Assembly: GCA_963704075.1 (NCBI GenBank) | Contig: CAVPGV010000002.1 | Location: 1 to 64,000 of the forward strand | Length of the DNA stretch: 64,000 nt | Reading direction: 5' to 3' | Origin: JADKAV01 sp963704075 | GTDB taxonomy: Bacteria; Actinomycetota; Actinomycetes; S36-B12; UBA10799 | Shown here: piece after piece, positions 34,285-43,422 of the stretch | Layout: each line of letters begins with the position of its first letter | How positions within the stretch are numbered: the stretch's first letter is position 1 | Position numbers and translations under genes: made by a program | The notes under the pieces: generated by a model | What the model saw: the letters and a program-made list of their open reading frames with translations, nothing else | What the model was told of the DNA's origin: nothing | The model's database searches: none

Positions 34285-35589
34285 GCCTGCGTTCAAAACT
34301 CGCGATCGCGTTCGCAGTCCTCGCGGTGGTCGTCGCGGGTCTGATGGGGATCCTTGGCTACACGGCCACATCCAATCAATTGCAGAAGGAGACCGACCGG
34401 GTCCTGCTGGCCCAAGGGGGCGGCGGTAGGGCCGGTGGGGGAGAACGGCTCGACAGGCGACAGGACGCCAGCCTCGTCCTGTCCGCCGACGGGCAGACTC
34501 TGCAGAGCCGTGGCGAGGTCACATTGCCGGTGACGGATGCCGATCGTGCGGCGGCGGCCTCGGCGCAACCGTCTGTGTCCGGTCGCATCCAGTCCATCGA
34601 CGGCACCCCCTACCGCATCGTCACGGTGTCACCTGGCCAGAGCGGCGGCGCGCTCATGGTGGCCCGGGATTGGTCGGAGAACGCAGCCGTTCTCCGGCAG
34701 TTGGCCACGGTGCTGGCGGTGCTGGGTGCTGCTCTCGCGGTCGTGGCCGCCGGCATCGGTTGGCTGGTGGCCCGGCGGATCACCCGGCCGTTGGTTCGTC
34801 TCACAGAGACCGCGGAGCACATCAGCTCGACCGGCCAGGTGCCGGAAACGAGCCTGGACGAGGTCGGGCGGCTGGCAGGCGCGGGTCACGACGAGGTCGG
34901 GCGGCTCGCGGGATCCTTCAGCGCGATGCTGCAGCGGCTGGGTCGATCCCAGGCCGAGCAGCAGCGCCTCGTGCAGGACGCGGGCCACGAGTTGCGTACG
35001 CCGTTGACGTCCTTGCGCACGAACATCAGCCTGCTCGAACGGTTCGGCGAACTCAGCCCCGAGGTCCGCGCCAGAGTGCTCGCCGACCTCAAGGGTGAAT
35101 CCCGGGAACTGACCGGCTTGGTCAACGAGGTTTTGGCGGTTGCTGGCGGGGATCACGATCAAGGCGATCCCGAATCCGTGCGGCTGGCCGACGTGGCGCA
35201 GACCGTCGCAACCCGCGCGCGTCGGCGCACCGGGCGCGAGATCACACTGTCGACCGATGACTCGCAGGTCGTTGCCTCCCGGGTCGGCCTGGAACGCGCG
35301 GTGTGGAACCTGCTCGACAACGCGGCCAAATTCGATACCTCCGAGGCGCCCGATCGACATCCGGGTCGCACACGGCGTCGTCGAGGTGCTCGATCGCGGC
35401 CCGGGCATCCCCGCCGACGAAGCACCCCAGCTCTTCGACCGGTTCTACCGCCCCGTGACCTCCCGCAGCCTGCCAGGCTCCGGACTGGGCCTGGCCATCG
35501 TCAAAGATGTGGCTGAGTCTGCCGGCGGGCGGGTGTTCGTGCGCCCACGCGAGGGCGGGGGGTCCGTCTTCGGGATGGCGTTCGACTGA
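34281..35589 (+). CDS. Sensor histidine kinase (MprB/PhoR-like), one frameshift as read
   Basis: About 435 residues when joined. GTG 34281 (GTGA overlap). TM1 (LAIAFAVLAVVVAGLMGIL), a short extracytoplasmic loop, TM2 (LAVLGAALAVVAAGIGWLVA), HAMP, DHp with phospho-His in DAGHELRTPLTSLR, and an ATPase domain with N-box WNLLDNAAKF, LDRGPGIP and GSGLGLAIVKD. One surplus base around 35351 breaks the frame between the N-box and the G1-box; both sides are strongly conserved. The HAMP end contains an 11-residue repeat, DEVGRLAGAGH then DEVGRLAG (34857-34912). Confidence 0.88.
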
Positions 35590-35819
35590 AGCGGCTGTGA
35601 TGGCCTGGCTTGATCGGGGCTCAGGCGACTCGGGTGCGGGGGTCTAGGGCAACGGTGCTGGGGATGTCGAGGATGCTGTGGCGCGTGCTCTTCTAGCGGT
35701 CGTCGCGGCCCCTGGCCGAAACGCAGGCAGATCGCCGGCCGCACGTCTGTTCATGCCCGCTTGCGTGGCGAACTCACCGATCTGAGCTGGCCGCCGGGCG
35801 ACATGCCCGCGCGCAACCC

Positions 35820-36833
35820 CTACCGGTCCAGCAACGGCCGCCGCGGATCCCAGGTCGTGCCGTCACGCTCGTCCTTGCGCCGGCGGGCCATGGCCGTGAG
35901 CGCTTCCAGGACGACCCGGTTTCCCAGTAGGGCCGTGATGTCGGCGTGGTCGTACGGCGGCGAGACCTCCACGACGTCCATGCCCAGCACCGGCAGTTCG
36001 TAGCAGATGCGGCGCACAGCGTCGAGCAATTGCCGTGCGCTCAAGCCCCCCGGTTCCGGGGTCCCCGTCCCCGGTGCGTGACCCGGATCGCAGACATCGA
36101 TGTCCACGCTCAAGAAGATGCCGTCACAATCGTCGAGGGCGATCTCGAAGGCTTCGGTCAGACACTCCTCCAGCCCTCGGCTGACGATCTCGGTCATCTC
36201 GAAGGAACGCATCCGCTGTTGGGCCATCCACTCGAGGATGTCCGGCGGCGGCCAGTACCCCCGCAGGCCGATCTGCAGGAACCGATCTCCCCGCGCGGCA
36301 CCCGATTCGATGAGTCGGCGCATCGGCTGGCCATGGCCGATCAGCGACCCGAACTCGATGTCGCCGGTGTCGGCGTGGGCGTCGAAGTGGATGACGCTGA
36401 CCCGGCCCCACCGGTCCCCGCCGCGCGCCACCCCGGTCACATCCGGCCAGGTGACGGTGTGATCCCCGCCGAGGATCAACGGGATGGCGCCGGTCGCCGC
36501 CACCTTCTCGACCGCGGCCTCAAGATCGGCGCAGGAGCGGGCGGCATCCCCGGAGTACATCTCCACGTCGCCCACATCCACGACGCGCAGATCCTGCAAC
36601 CCGTCCACCCGCATGGCCAGCGACGGCCGTGAACCGTCATGGGCCAGGTAGCAGGTCTCGCGCAGTGCCTTCGGACCGAAGCGTGCGCCCGAGCGGTAGG
36701 ACGTGCCACCGTCGAAGGGCGCTCCGAGGATCACCACGTCCGCGTCGCGATAGGTCTCGGGCTCGTCGAGTTCCGCAGCGTCCACGCCGAGGAACGTGAT
36801 GTCCGGACCGAACTGTGTGCCATACCGTGCCAT
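35820..36833 (-). CDS. Agmatinase/ureohydrolase family enzyme
   Basis: 337 residues. Binuclear-Mn ureohydrolase signatures are complete: LGGDHTVTWP, VIHFDAHADTGDIEFG and FLSVDIDVCDPGHAPGTGTPEPGG. The family splits guanidino compounds (agmatine, guanidinobutyrate, guanidinopropionate) to urea plus amine. Agmatinase would make putrescine, the likely substrate of the cluster at 3-8 kb; guanidinobutyrase would make GABA, which also fits. The exact substrate is not determinable. It is monocistronic, between the kinase and TauE genes. Confidence 0.88.
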   Translation of the reverse strand: MARYGTQFGPDITFLGVDAAELDEPETYRDADVVILGAPFDGGTSYRSGARFGPKALRETCYLAHDGSRPSLAMRVDGLQDLRVVDVGDVEMYSGDAARSCADLEAAVEKVAATGAIPLILGGDHTVTWPDVTGVARGGDRWGRVSVIHFDAHADTGDIEFGSLIGHGQPMRRLIESGAARGDRFLQIGLRGYWPPPDILEWMAQQRMRSFEMTEIVSRGLEECLTEAFEIALDDCDGIFLSVDIDVCDPGHAPGTGTPEPGGLSARQLLDAVRRICYELPVLGMDVVEVSPPYDHADITALLGNRVVLEALTAMARRRKDERDGTTWDPRRPLLDR

Positions 36834-37143
36834 GCGTTCAGCGTAGTTCCTACGCAGGACCTATGGTCGCCACCGAAGATGGTCCACGGCACATCGCAGA
36901 CCTCCACAGGCTCCGGCTTCGCGTGCGAACCTGCCACCCCGCGCGTCAGACCTCTCGCCACCATCGGGGTGGTCTCCCTGTCGGGCTACGCGCTGACAAC
37001 CGCTGAGAGATTCTCTCGATCCTCGTGGGCAACCGGCCCGGCGTGAATGTGGCGACGTCGAGTCAAGACAGAATCGCGGCCACGGTGACGGACCGCTACT
37101 GAGGGGCGGCCAACTCCCGGACCGGGTCTGAGCGGGACTACTG
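36834..37143. other. Non-coding gap between ureohydrolase and TauE genes
   Basis: Divergent 310-base region. I see no convincing promoter, repeat or small gene. A weak CCACC/GGTGG hairpin near 36960 is the only structure. One gene has ATG 36833 (minus) and the other GTG 37144 (plus). Confidence 0.4.
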
Positions 37144-38136
37144 GTGAAGTCACCGGCGTTCGAACGTCTCCCGGCAGCAAGGCGACACGACCGGGTCCTC
37201 GATCGCTATCGACCCGCGGTAGGGGACACTTTCGCAGTGACGCTCGATCCGTTCCTGGCCCTCGGTGGGCTGTTCGCCGGAACCGTCGTCGGAATGACCG
37301 GTCTGGGCGGGGCCGCGATCGTCACGCCCATGCTCCTGCTGCTGTTCAACATCCCACCAGCCGTGGCCGTGTCCACCGACGTCGTTTCCGCAGCCGCTAT
37401 GAAGCCCGTAGGCGCCTCCGTGCACATCCGCCGTAAGACCCCGTACTACCCGGTGGTTCTGTGGCTGACCATGGGTTCGGTGCCGGGCGTTCTGATCGGT
37501 ACCTGGCTGTTCTCCCGAATCGCCGGCGGCGCGGAAGGCGACGAGACCCTGCGACGCATGATCGGCATCGTCCTGATCGTGGCGGTCGTGGTGACGCTGT
37601 TCCGCCTAAGGTTGCGTACCTACGCCGAATCACACGGCGACGCTCCGCTGCAGTTCTCGCGCCCGAAACTGCTGATCGCCGGAGGGGTGGGGCTTGTCGT
37701 CGGGACCCTGGTCGGGCTGACCAGCGTCGGCTCGGGCACCCTCATCGCCGCAAGCATGCTCATCCTGTTCCCGTCGATGCTGCCGAGTCGTCTGGTCGGG
37801 ACGGATCTGGTGCAAGCCGTACCGATGTTGGTGGTCGGCGCGATCGCGCACTGGGGCCTCGGCGAAATCGACGCCACCGTGCTCTTCTCGCTGCTGCTGG
37901 GGCAGATCCCCGGCGTGTTCATCGGGGCCCGGATCTCGAGCCGCTACAACGGCCAAGAGTTGCGTTGGCTGCTCCTGGTGCTGGTCGGATCGGCCGGAAT
38001 CGCACTTCTGGGAGCGCCGACGTGGCTGGCGACCACGACCACCATCGGCGGGGTACTACTGCTGGGTGTGCCGATCGTGGTGCGAAGTGTTCGAGACCGG
38101 CGCACGCGCGCTGATTCGTCCGTCGGACCTCCGTAA
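37144..38136 (+). CDS. TauE/SafE-family sulfite or anion exporter
   Basis: 330 residues from GTG 37144 (GGGA six bases before). A GTG at 37237 that begins VTLDPFLALGGLFAGTVVGM is an equally good start, because the family usually opens there. About eight TM helices in two repeats: GTVVGMTGLGGAAIVTPML and GTLVGLTSVGSGTLIAASML, the internal duplication of the family. DUF81-type exporters move sulfite, sulfonates or other organic anions. Substrate unknown. Confidence 0.82.
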   Translation: MKSPAFERLPAARRHDRVLDRYRPAVGDTFAVTLDPFLALGGLFAGTVVGMTGLGGAAIVTPMLLLLFNIPPAVAVSTDVVSAAAMKPVGASVHIRRKTPYYPVVLWLTMGSVPGVLIGTWLFSRIAGGAEGDETLRRMIGIVLIVAVVVTLFRLRLRTYAESHGDAPLQFSRPKLLIAGGVGLVVGTLVGLTSVGSGTLIAASMLILFPSMLPSRLVGTDLVQAVPMLVVGAIAHWGLGEIDATVLFSLLLGQIPGVFIGARISSRYNGQELRWLLLVLVGSAGIALLGAPTWLATTTTIGGVLLLGVPIVVRSVRDRRTRADSSVGPP

Positions 38137-38145
38137 TCTGGCACT

Positions 38146-39369
38146 ATGCCCGCCGAACCGGAGATCACCGCGCCCGTCGACCTGTGTCTGCCGAACGGCC
38201 GACTCAATCCCGAAGCCGTTGGCTGGACCCGAAACCCGCTGCACCGCACCAACCTGCGGGGATGGGGCAGGTCGAAGCGCTGGGAGTACTGGTGCGTCCA
38301 GACCGCTGACTGGGCGCTGGGGATCACCGTCAGCCACATCGACTATCTCGCCCTGCACCAGGTCTATTTCGTGGACTTCACCAGCCGCGAGGAGATCGAC
38401 GAGGCAGCGATCGTGCCGCTGGCCCGGGGACCGCAACTCGCCGAGCACAGCGGTGGGGTGGCACGGGCCCGGACGAAGAAGGTGAGCATCGACCTCATCC
38501 CCAACACCCGCGGCCTGCGCTTGGTCGCCAGGACCGCGCGGGTGGACGCTGACATACAGATCGACCGGCCGGACGGCCACGAGTCGATGGGGGTCGTCAT
38601 TCCGTGGAACGACAAGCAGTTCCAGTACACGGTGAAGGAGAACACGCTGCCCGCGTCCGGGAGCCTGCGCGTCGACGGCCGCGACCTGCCCCTTCCTGAG
38701 GGCCAGACGTGGGCGGTGCTGGATCACGGTCGCGGCAGGTGGCCCTACAGCACCACCTGGAACTGGGGTTCGGGGTCGGGGCAGGTCGGGGAGCACGTGA
38801 TCGGGTTGCAGTTCGGTGGCAAGTGGACCGAAGGCACCGGGATGACGGAGAACGCCCTGTGCATCGACGGCCGGGTGAGCAAGATCAGTCAGGAGCTGGA
38901 GTGGACCTACGATCAGTGGCTCGAGCCGTGGACGGTCCGCGGCGACGAGGTCGACCTGTCTTCACCCCGCAGTTCGAGCGCACGGCACGTACCAACGTCG
39001 GGGTCATCTTCACGGAGGTTCACCAGTGCTTCGGGACGTGGGCGGGAACGGTTGTCGCCGAGGGCACGGAGTACCCGGTGGCTGGGATCCGGGGGTTCGC
39101 CGAGGAGGCGCGGATGCGGTGGTAAGATCAGCCAGGAACTGGAGTGGACCTACGATCAGTGGCTCGAGCCGTGGACGGTCCGCGGCGACGAGGTCGACCT
39201 GGTCTTCACCCCGCAGTTCGAGCGCGCGAGCCGCACCAACGTCGGGGTCATCTTCACCGAGGTGCACCAGTGCTTCGGGACGTGGGCGGGAACGGTTGTG
39301 GCGCAGGGCCGGGAGTTCCGGATCGAAGGTCTTCGGGGGTTCGCGGAGGAGGCGCGGATGCGGTGGTGA
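38146..39369 (+). CDS. DUF2804 protein with duplicated 3' segment
   Basis: The reading frame is 407 residues. The first 255 (LCLPNGRLNPEAVGWTRNPLHR..., WGLGITVSHIDY-like core, AVLDHGRGRWPYSTTWNWG) match DUF2804, a beta-rich family of unknown function. Near 38964 one base (the G of CTGG) is missing relative to the second copy, so the frame leaves the true protein. With that G restored the gene would end normally at 39125 (TGG TAA after EEARMRW). As read, the frame instead runs out of phase and re-enters a second copy of the C-terminus at 39124-39369. See the repeat entry. Confidence 0.75.
   Translation: MPAEPEITAPVDLCLPNGRLNPEAVGWTRNPLHRTNLRGWGRSKRWEYWCVQTADWALGITVSHIDYLALHQVYFVDFTSREEIDEAAIVPLARGPQLAEHSGGVARARTKKVSIDLIPNTRGLRLVARTARVDADIQIDRPDGHESMGVVIPWNDKQFQYTVKENTLPASGSLRVDGRDLPLPEGQTWAVLDHGRGRWPYSTTWNWGSGSGQVGEHVIGLQFGGKWTEGTGMTENALCIDGRVSKISQELEWTYDQWLEPWTVRGDEVDLSSPRSSSARHVPTSGSSSRRFTSASGRGRERLSPRARSTRWLGSGGSPRRRGCGGKISQELEWTYDQWLEPWTVRGDEVDLVFTPQFERASRTNVGVIFTEVHQCFGTWAGTVVAQGREFRIEGLRGFAEEARMRW
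38881..39369 (+). repeat. Tandem duplication of the DUF2804 3' end
   Basis: Copy 1 starts at 38881 and copy 2 at 39124; offset 243 bases. Both begin KISQELEWTYDQWLEPW and both end GFAEEARMRW plus a stop. They differ at scattered bases (for example AEGTEYPVAGIRG in copy 1 against AQGREFRIEGLRG in copy 2), so the duplication is not brand new or has undergone conversion. Confidence 0.85.
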
Positions 39370-39503
39370 GGGGAGTCAGGTCAAGTAGTCAGGCAAGAAG
39401 ATCAACTTGTAGAGGCGGTTCACGTTTCGGCGGGGGCCAGGCACAGCCCGCGATCACGTTCGTCGGCGGTGCGCGGCAAGCTTCGATCCGGGGCCCCTGC
39501 GAC

Positions 39504-39890
39504 CTACGCAGGCAGTTCGATCTCACACTCAATGCCAGGCGCCCCTGCCAGACGGGTATCCAGAGTCGCCAAAGGGACCCCGAGTTCCTCAGCGAGAGCG
39601 ACGTACCATGCGTCATACGCCGTCACGTTGGGGCACAACTGCCAGATCCGCCATGCGAAAGGCTCGAATCCATAGGTGGTTGTCGGCAACTCGAGGAGGT
39701 CGACAAACGCCGCTTCGGCCGCCGCCTCATCCACGACCCTGCGCCGGGCCAAGCCGCGCAAACCGTTCGTCACCTCGACCGAGAGGATCGCCGGGGCGTG
39801 CACCTCGTCCAGCTTCGACCGCGCCCAGTGACCGACTGCCGAACCGTCGGTGAGAGCGGCGACCACCAGCGACGCGTCACAAACGCGCAT
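39504..39890 (-). CDS. vapC: PIN-domain toxin (VapC family)
   Basis: 128 residues. PIN-domain acidic residues lie at VCDASLVVAAL (Asp5), LSVEVTNGLRGL (Glu), TAYDAWYVALAEELG (Asp) and LATLDTRLA (Asp). VapC toxins are Mg-dependent RNases, often of tRNA. ATG 39890 overlaps the antitoxin stop by 14 bases, as usual for vapBC. It borders the exopolysaccharide locus. Confidence 0.88.
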   Translation of the reverse strand: MRVCDASLVVAALTDGSAVGHWARSKLDEVHAPAILSVEVTNGLRGLARRRVVDEAAAEAAFVDLLELPTTTYGFEPFAWRIWQLCPNVTAYDAWYVALAEELGVPLATLDTRLAGAPGIECEIELPA

Positions 39891-40131
39891 CGCGTTCCTC
39901 TCGGCCCTCCCTCAGCGACCGCAGGATCACATCCGGCGGGATCAGAGTGCGCTCGGAGCCCTCAACTCGGCGGCGGATTCGTTCGACCACCGTGGAGGCA
40001 TCCGGCTTCGACGCGACATCCACTAGAACTCCCTTCAGATACTCCTGTAGCGACCTGCCCTCGAGGTCGGCGCGGCGAGCGAGTTCGTCACGGCAACTCT
40101 GCGGCACATCGCGGATAGTGATGTTGACCAT
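39877..40131 (-). CDS. vapB: VapB/FitA-type antitoxin
   Basis: 84 residues from ATG 40131 (MVNITIRDVPQSCRDELARRA). The ORF is open upstream, but the ribbon-helix-helix domain begins exactly here: a short strand VNITIRDVP then two helices with GRSLQEYLKGVL. The C-terminal tail (VERIRRRVEGSERTLIPPDV) would wrap the toxin. The upstream palindrome at 40136-40155 fits autoregulation by the VapBC complex. Confidence 0.82.
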   Translation of the reverse strand: MVNITIRDVPQSCRDELARRADLEGRSLQEYLKGVLVDVASKPDASTVVERIRRRVEGSERTLIPPDVILRSLREGREERDARL

Positions 40132-40135
40132 GCCT

Positions 40136-40155
40136 GCATTGTGCATGCACAACGC
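40136..40155. promoter_or_regulatory. Palindromic VapBC operator
   Basis: Core TTGTGCATGCACAA (40139-40152) is a perfect 14-base palindrome; with flanks it is a 20-base element (GCATTGTGCA/TGCACAACGC) with one mismatch. It ends five bases before the antitoxin ATG, so it covers the leader or transcription start. Confidence 0.7.
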
Positions 40156-40257
40156 AAGAATAGTCGAGCATCGACGGTCGGACGGCAGCCTGTGGACGGG
40201 CCGAAACTGTGACCATACCGCCTCACTCGGCCAGCGTGTACCCAACCCAGCCGACCG

Positions 40258-41545
40258 TCACGCGGGTACGGCACTCCGCTTCGCCTCTGCGGAGCCTCCA
40301 GCAACGACCGGACTCCTGCCCGCGGTGGCCGCCACGACCACGACTATCAGAACCAGGGGGTTGTTCACCGAGGCGTAACTCGCCGCGTAATTGACCACGT
40401 CGACTTGGAAGATCGCCGCCATGGCGAACACCAAGGCGATGGCAGCGCGCCCATCCCAGGCAGCCGACCGTACCGCGGCTCGGGAGGCAAGCCACACGAA
40501 GGCGAGCACGCCTGCCAGGCCCATCCATCCCCCGACCGCCAGCGTGTCCAGCAGTTGCTGGTGAGCATGCGCTGAGATGTAGGCCTCTGCCGGCCTGGGA
40601 CCGATCCCGAACGGAGTCCACAGTTCGGGGTTGCTGAGGTACTCGTGCCACAAGGTCGAACCGCCAAACGGTCGTGCCGTCGCTGATCGCCCCATCCCGC
40701 AGCGCCCCCGACAGCGCGAGCGGTGTTAGTACGACGACCAGGACCGCAGCGAATACCATGCGGGCGGCCGGCTTCGGATTGAGCCGTTCGACAGGAACCA
40801 GGGCCGCGACGAGTCCCAGCACGGCTGCCACGATGCCGACCCGGCTGAACGACCACAGGATCGCCAGCACGAGTCCGACCGGCATCAGCCAGTGCCACCG
40901 TCGTGCGTTGCTGTTGAGCAGCGAGCGGACACCGTAGGCGAGGAGCAGTGCGCACGTCATGCTCACGAAGACCCGCCCGCCGGTCACACCGTTGAGGGAC
41001 GACACATCTGTCCACGTTCAGACCCACCATCGACAGCCAGCGTGAGTAGCGCACATCTCCGCCTAGAACCGGTGGCCAGCCGAGCAACATGTCGCTGAGC
41101 CCGACCGCGACACTGCCCCAGCCGTAGAACCAGCCGAGACCCAGCATCAACCTTCGGAGCAGACGAGGTGGCATCAATGAGCCAGCGGCGGCCACGCCCA
41201 CGGCGATACCCGCGGCGGCCCAGAACCGCCCGTCGACCCAACGACCGTGTAGCGACATCGAAATGGCCATACCACCGGTCCACGCGGCGACAGCGGCGAC
41301 GATCCACCACTGCAGCGTGGTCAACTCGCCGCGCCATACGGCCATCACGAGTACGACCAGCCCGAGCCAGGCCAGTAGGGTCATGCCCGGCGCCCCGGGC
41401 AGCGCCCTTCGGCGACCAGAAGAGACTGCAGGTGAGGCGCGCCCCACGCAGCGAGGACCACGTTGAGGGCGGCGGCCAGCACCAGCAGCACGTAACCCAC
41501 ACCAACCCAAGGCAGCCATAGGCGGGGACCCGTGCCTCGCATCAT
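40258..41545 (-). pseudogene. O-antigen ligase/polymerase-like membrane protein, several frameshifts
   Basis: From ATG 41545 (MMRGTGPRLWLPWVGVGYV) the protein runs through four frame segments, with breaks near 41395, 41010 and 40675. Joined, it has about ten TM helices and about 425 residues. It contains ILWSFSRVGIVAAVLGLVAA and the large extracytoplasmic loop STLWHEYLSNPELWTPFGIGP ending AYISAHAHQQLLDTL. The Ser-Arg and His residues are typical of the WaaL/Wzy family. It starts 9 bases after wecG. Either decayed or mis-sequenced; the breaks leave no large piece missing. Confidence 0.75.
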
Positions 41546-41554
41546 GAACCGATC

Positions 41555-42330
41555 CTAGGTGTGCGTGCGGCTCACCGGCACCGCTTCTGAGTCCGGGGGT
41601 GCGGGCAGCCGCCAGCAGGAACCGCGGATTGCCCCAGAGATATCGCTTGCCCAGACGACGCGGTTCGTGCGCGAGGCGGTAGGCCCACTCGGTCCCGGAT
41701 CTCTGCGCCCATCTAGGAGCCTGCGACTTGGCCCCTGCGATGAAGTCGAAGGCCGCTCCGACAGCCAGGGCGACCACGGGCAATTGCTCGGCGAGGCGGG
41801 CGGCTTCCCAGTCCTGCTTCGGCGTACCGAGTCCGACCCAGACCAACTGGGCGCCTGACTCGGCGATCCGTTGGTCCTGCGCCTTCTGCTCAACGTTGGT
41901 CAGGGGCCGGAAGGGGGGAGACTCGGCGCCCACGATCTCGACCTCGGGCCAGCGCCGGGCAACGGCTGCCTGCAATGCGGCGAGCGTCTCCATGGAGCCG
42001 CCCAGCAAGTAGTGACGGCATCCCAGACCCGCGGTCGAACATCGCTTCCATGACATCGGGCCCATACACCCTCGGCCACTCACTCGCATTCAACCCGTAG
42101 GCGCGACGACCGACCCAGGCCACCGGCACCCCGTCGGTGAAGTTCAGCGCTGAAGGCAAGCCGAAGAGGGCTGCGTACTCAGGATCGGAGTCAGCCAGCG
42201 CGACCGTGTAGGCGTTCGCGAAATGCACAGCGCGTGCCTGCTCGTTCTCCGCAGCATCCACTACTGCGTCGACGCAGTCATCGAAGGGCGCGACGTGGAA
42301 TGGAACTGGCCCGATTCTCACAATCTTCAC
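41555..42330 (-). CDS. WecG/TagA/CpsF-family glycosyltransferase, two frameshifts
   Basis: GTG 42330 overlaps the fcl stop by GTGA. The N-terminal segment HFANAYTVALADSDPEYAAL and LNFTDGVPVAWVGRR is in one frame. After a break near 42020 the next frame has YLLGGSMETLAALQ, then QLVWVGLGTPKQDWEAARL, VALAVGAAFDFIAG and EWAYRLAHEPRRLGKRYL. A further C-run shift near 41603 leads to TAG at 41555. All family blocks are present, about 258 residues. The enzyme transfers a sugar (N-acetylmannosaminyl in the type examples) to a lipid-linked acceptor. Confidence 0.8.
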
Positions 42331-43244
42331 TGCTGACTCAGGAACCACTCGTAGGTCGTTGCGATGCCCTCTCGAAGGCCGATCCGCGGTTCCCAACCGA
42401 GACCTCGCAGCCGCGACACGTCGAGCAACTTGCGGGGTGTCCCGTCCGGCTTGCTGGTGTCCCAGACGATCTCACCGTCGAAGCCGACCACCTCAGCCAC
42501 GATCGCCGCCAACTCCCGGATGCTGACGTCCTCACCCGTGCCGACGTTGACGTGCTCGTCGCCGTCGTAGTGCTCGAGCAGGTGCAGAATCGCCGCGGCC
42601 GCGTCGTCGCTGTGCAGGAACTCCCGGCGCGGGCTGCCCGTCCCCCACAACGCGACCTCGCCGTCGAGCCTCGTGGAACTTGCGGATCATCGCCGGCAGC
42701 ACGTGGCTGGACTCGAGGTCGAAGTTGTCCCCGGGGCCGTACAGGTTCGTCGGCATCGCTGAGATCCAGCGGTGGCCGTACTGCGCGCGGTACGACCTGC
42801 ACGGCTTCGATGCCCGCGATCTTGGCGATGTGCGTAGGCCTGGTTGGTGGGCTCCAGCGGCCCGGTCAGCAGCGCGGACTCCGGGATGGGCTGCGGAGCG
42901 AGCTTCGGGTAGATGCAGCTCGACCCGAGGAAGAGCAGTCGTTCGACATCCGCGTCGTGGGCGGCTTCGAACAGATTGGTCTGGATGCGCAGGTTGTCGT
43001 TGAGGAAGTCCACGGGATGCGTCGGCGTTGGCCAGGATCCCGCCGACCCGCGCCGCGGCGATCACCATCACGCCAGGTTTGGCGCCGAACACCGCGTCGA
43101 ACGTGGCGTCGCGATCACGCAGGTCGAGCTCGGCCGATGACCATCCGATGAGGCCGGAGGTTCCCGACCCCTCAGCGCCCGCCATACCGCCGACCCAACT
43201 AGGCCGCGGTGGCCGGCTACGTAGACCCGAGACTGATTCAGCAC
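42327..43244 (-). pseudogene. fcl: GDP-L-fucose synthase (Fcl/WcaG), about four frameshifts
   Basis: Start GTG 43244 (VLNQSRVYVAGHRGLVGSAV, Rossmann GxxGxxG). Further blocks in changing frames: IAAARVGGILAN, DFLNDNLRIQTNLFEAAH, FLGSSCIYPKLAPQPI, AMPTNLYGPGDNFD, REFLHSDDAAAAILHLLEHY and DGTPRKLLDVSRLRGLGW. Breaks lie near 43185, 43015, 42835 and 42665. The catalytic Ser (SSCIYP) is intact; the Tyr-x3-Lys is at a break (TNQAYA). Makes GDP-L-fucose from the Gmd product. Divergent from fkbM-gmd. Confidence 0.82.
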
Positions 43245-43422
43245 ACCAGTGACGATACTGCCGAAACCGCACATACTGTCCCGAGCGGTCATTGTGAATG
43301 ACTCTGGTGATGTCTACGCCGCGCTGCGGGTCCTACCGTAGCCTGGAGCCCATGTCAGCGGGTGATTCTCATTTCGAGAGGCCGGTCCAGCAACTAGCCC
43401 AGTCGCAAGGAAGGCGCGGGTA

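Noticed and set aside
35590..35819. Remnant of a mobile element or gene between the kinase and ureohydrolase
   Set aside because: Translations give only short low-complexity peptides without a recognisable motif; no terminal repeats.
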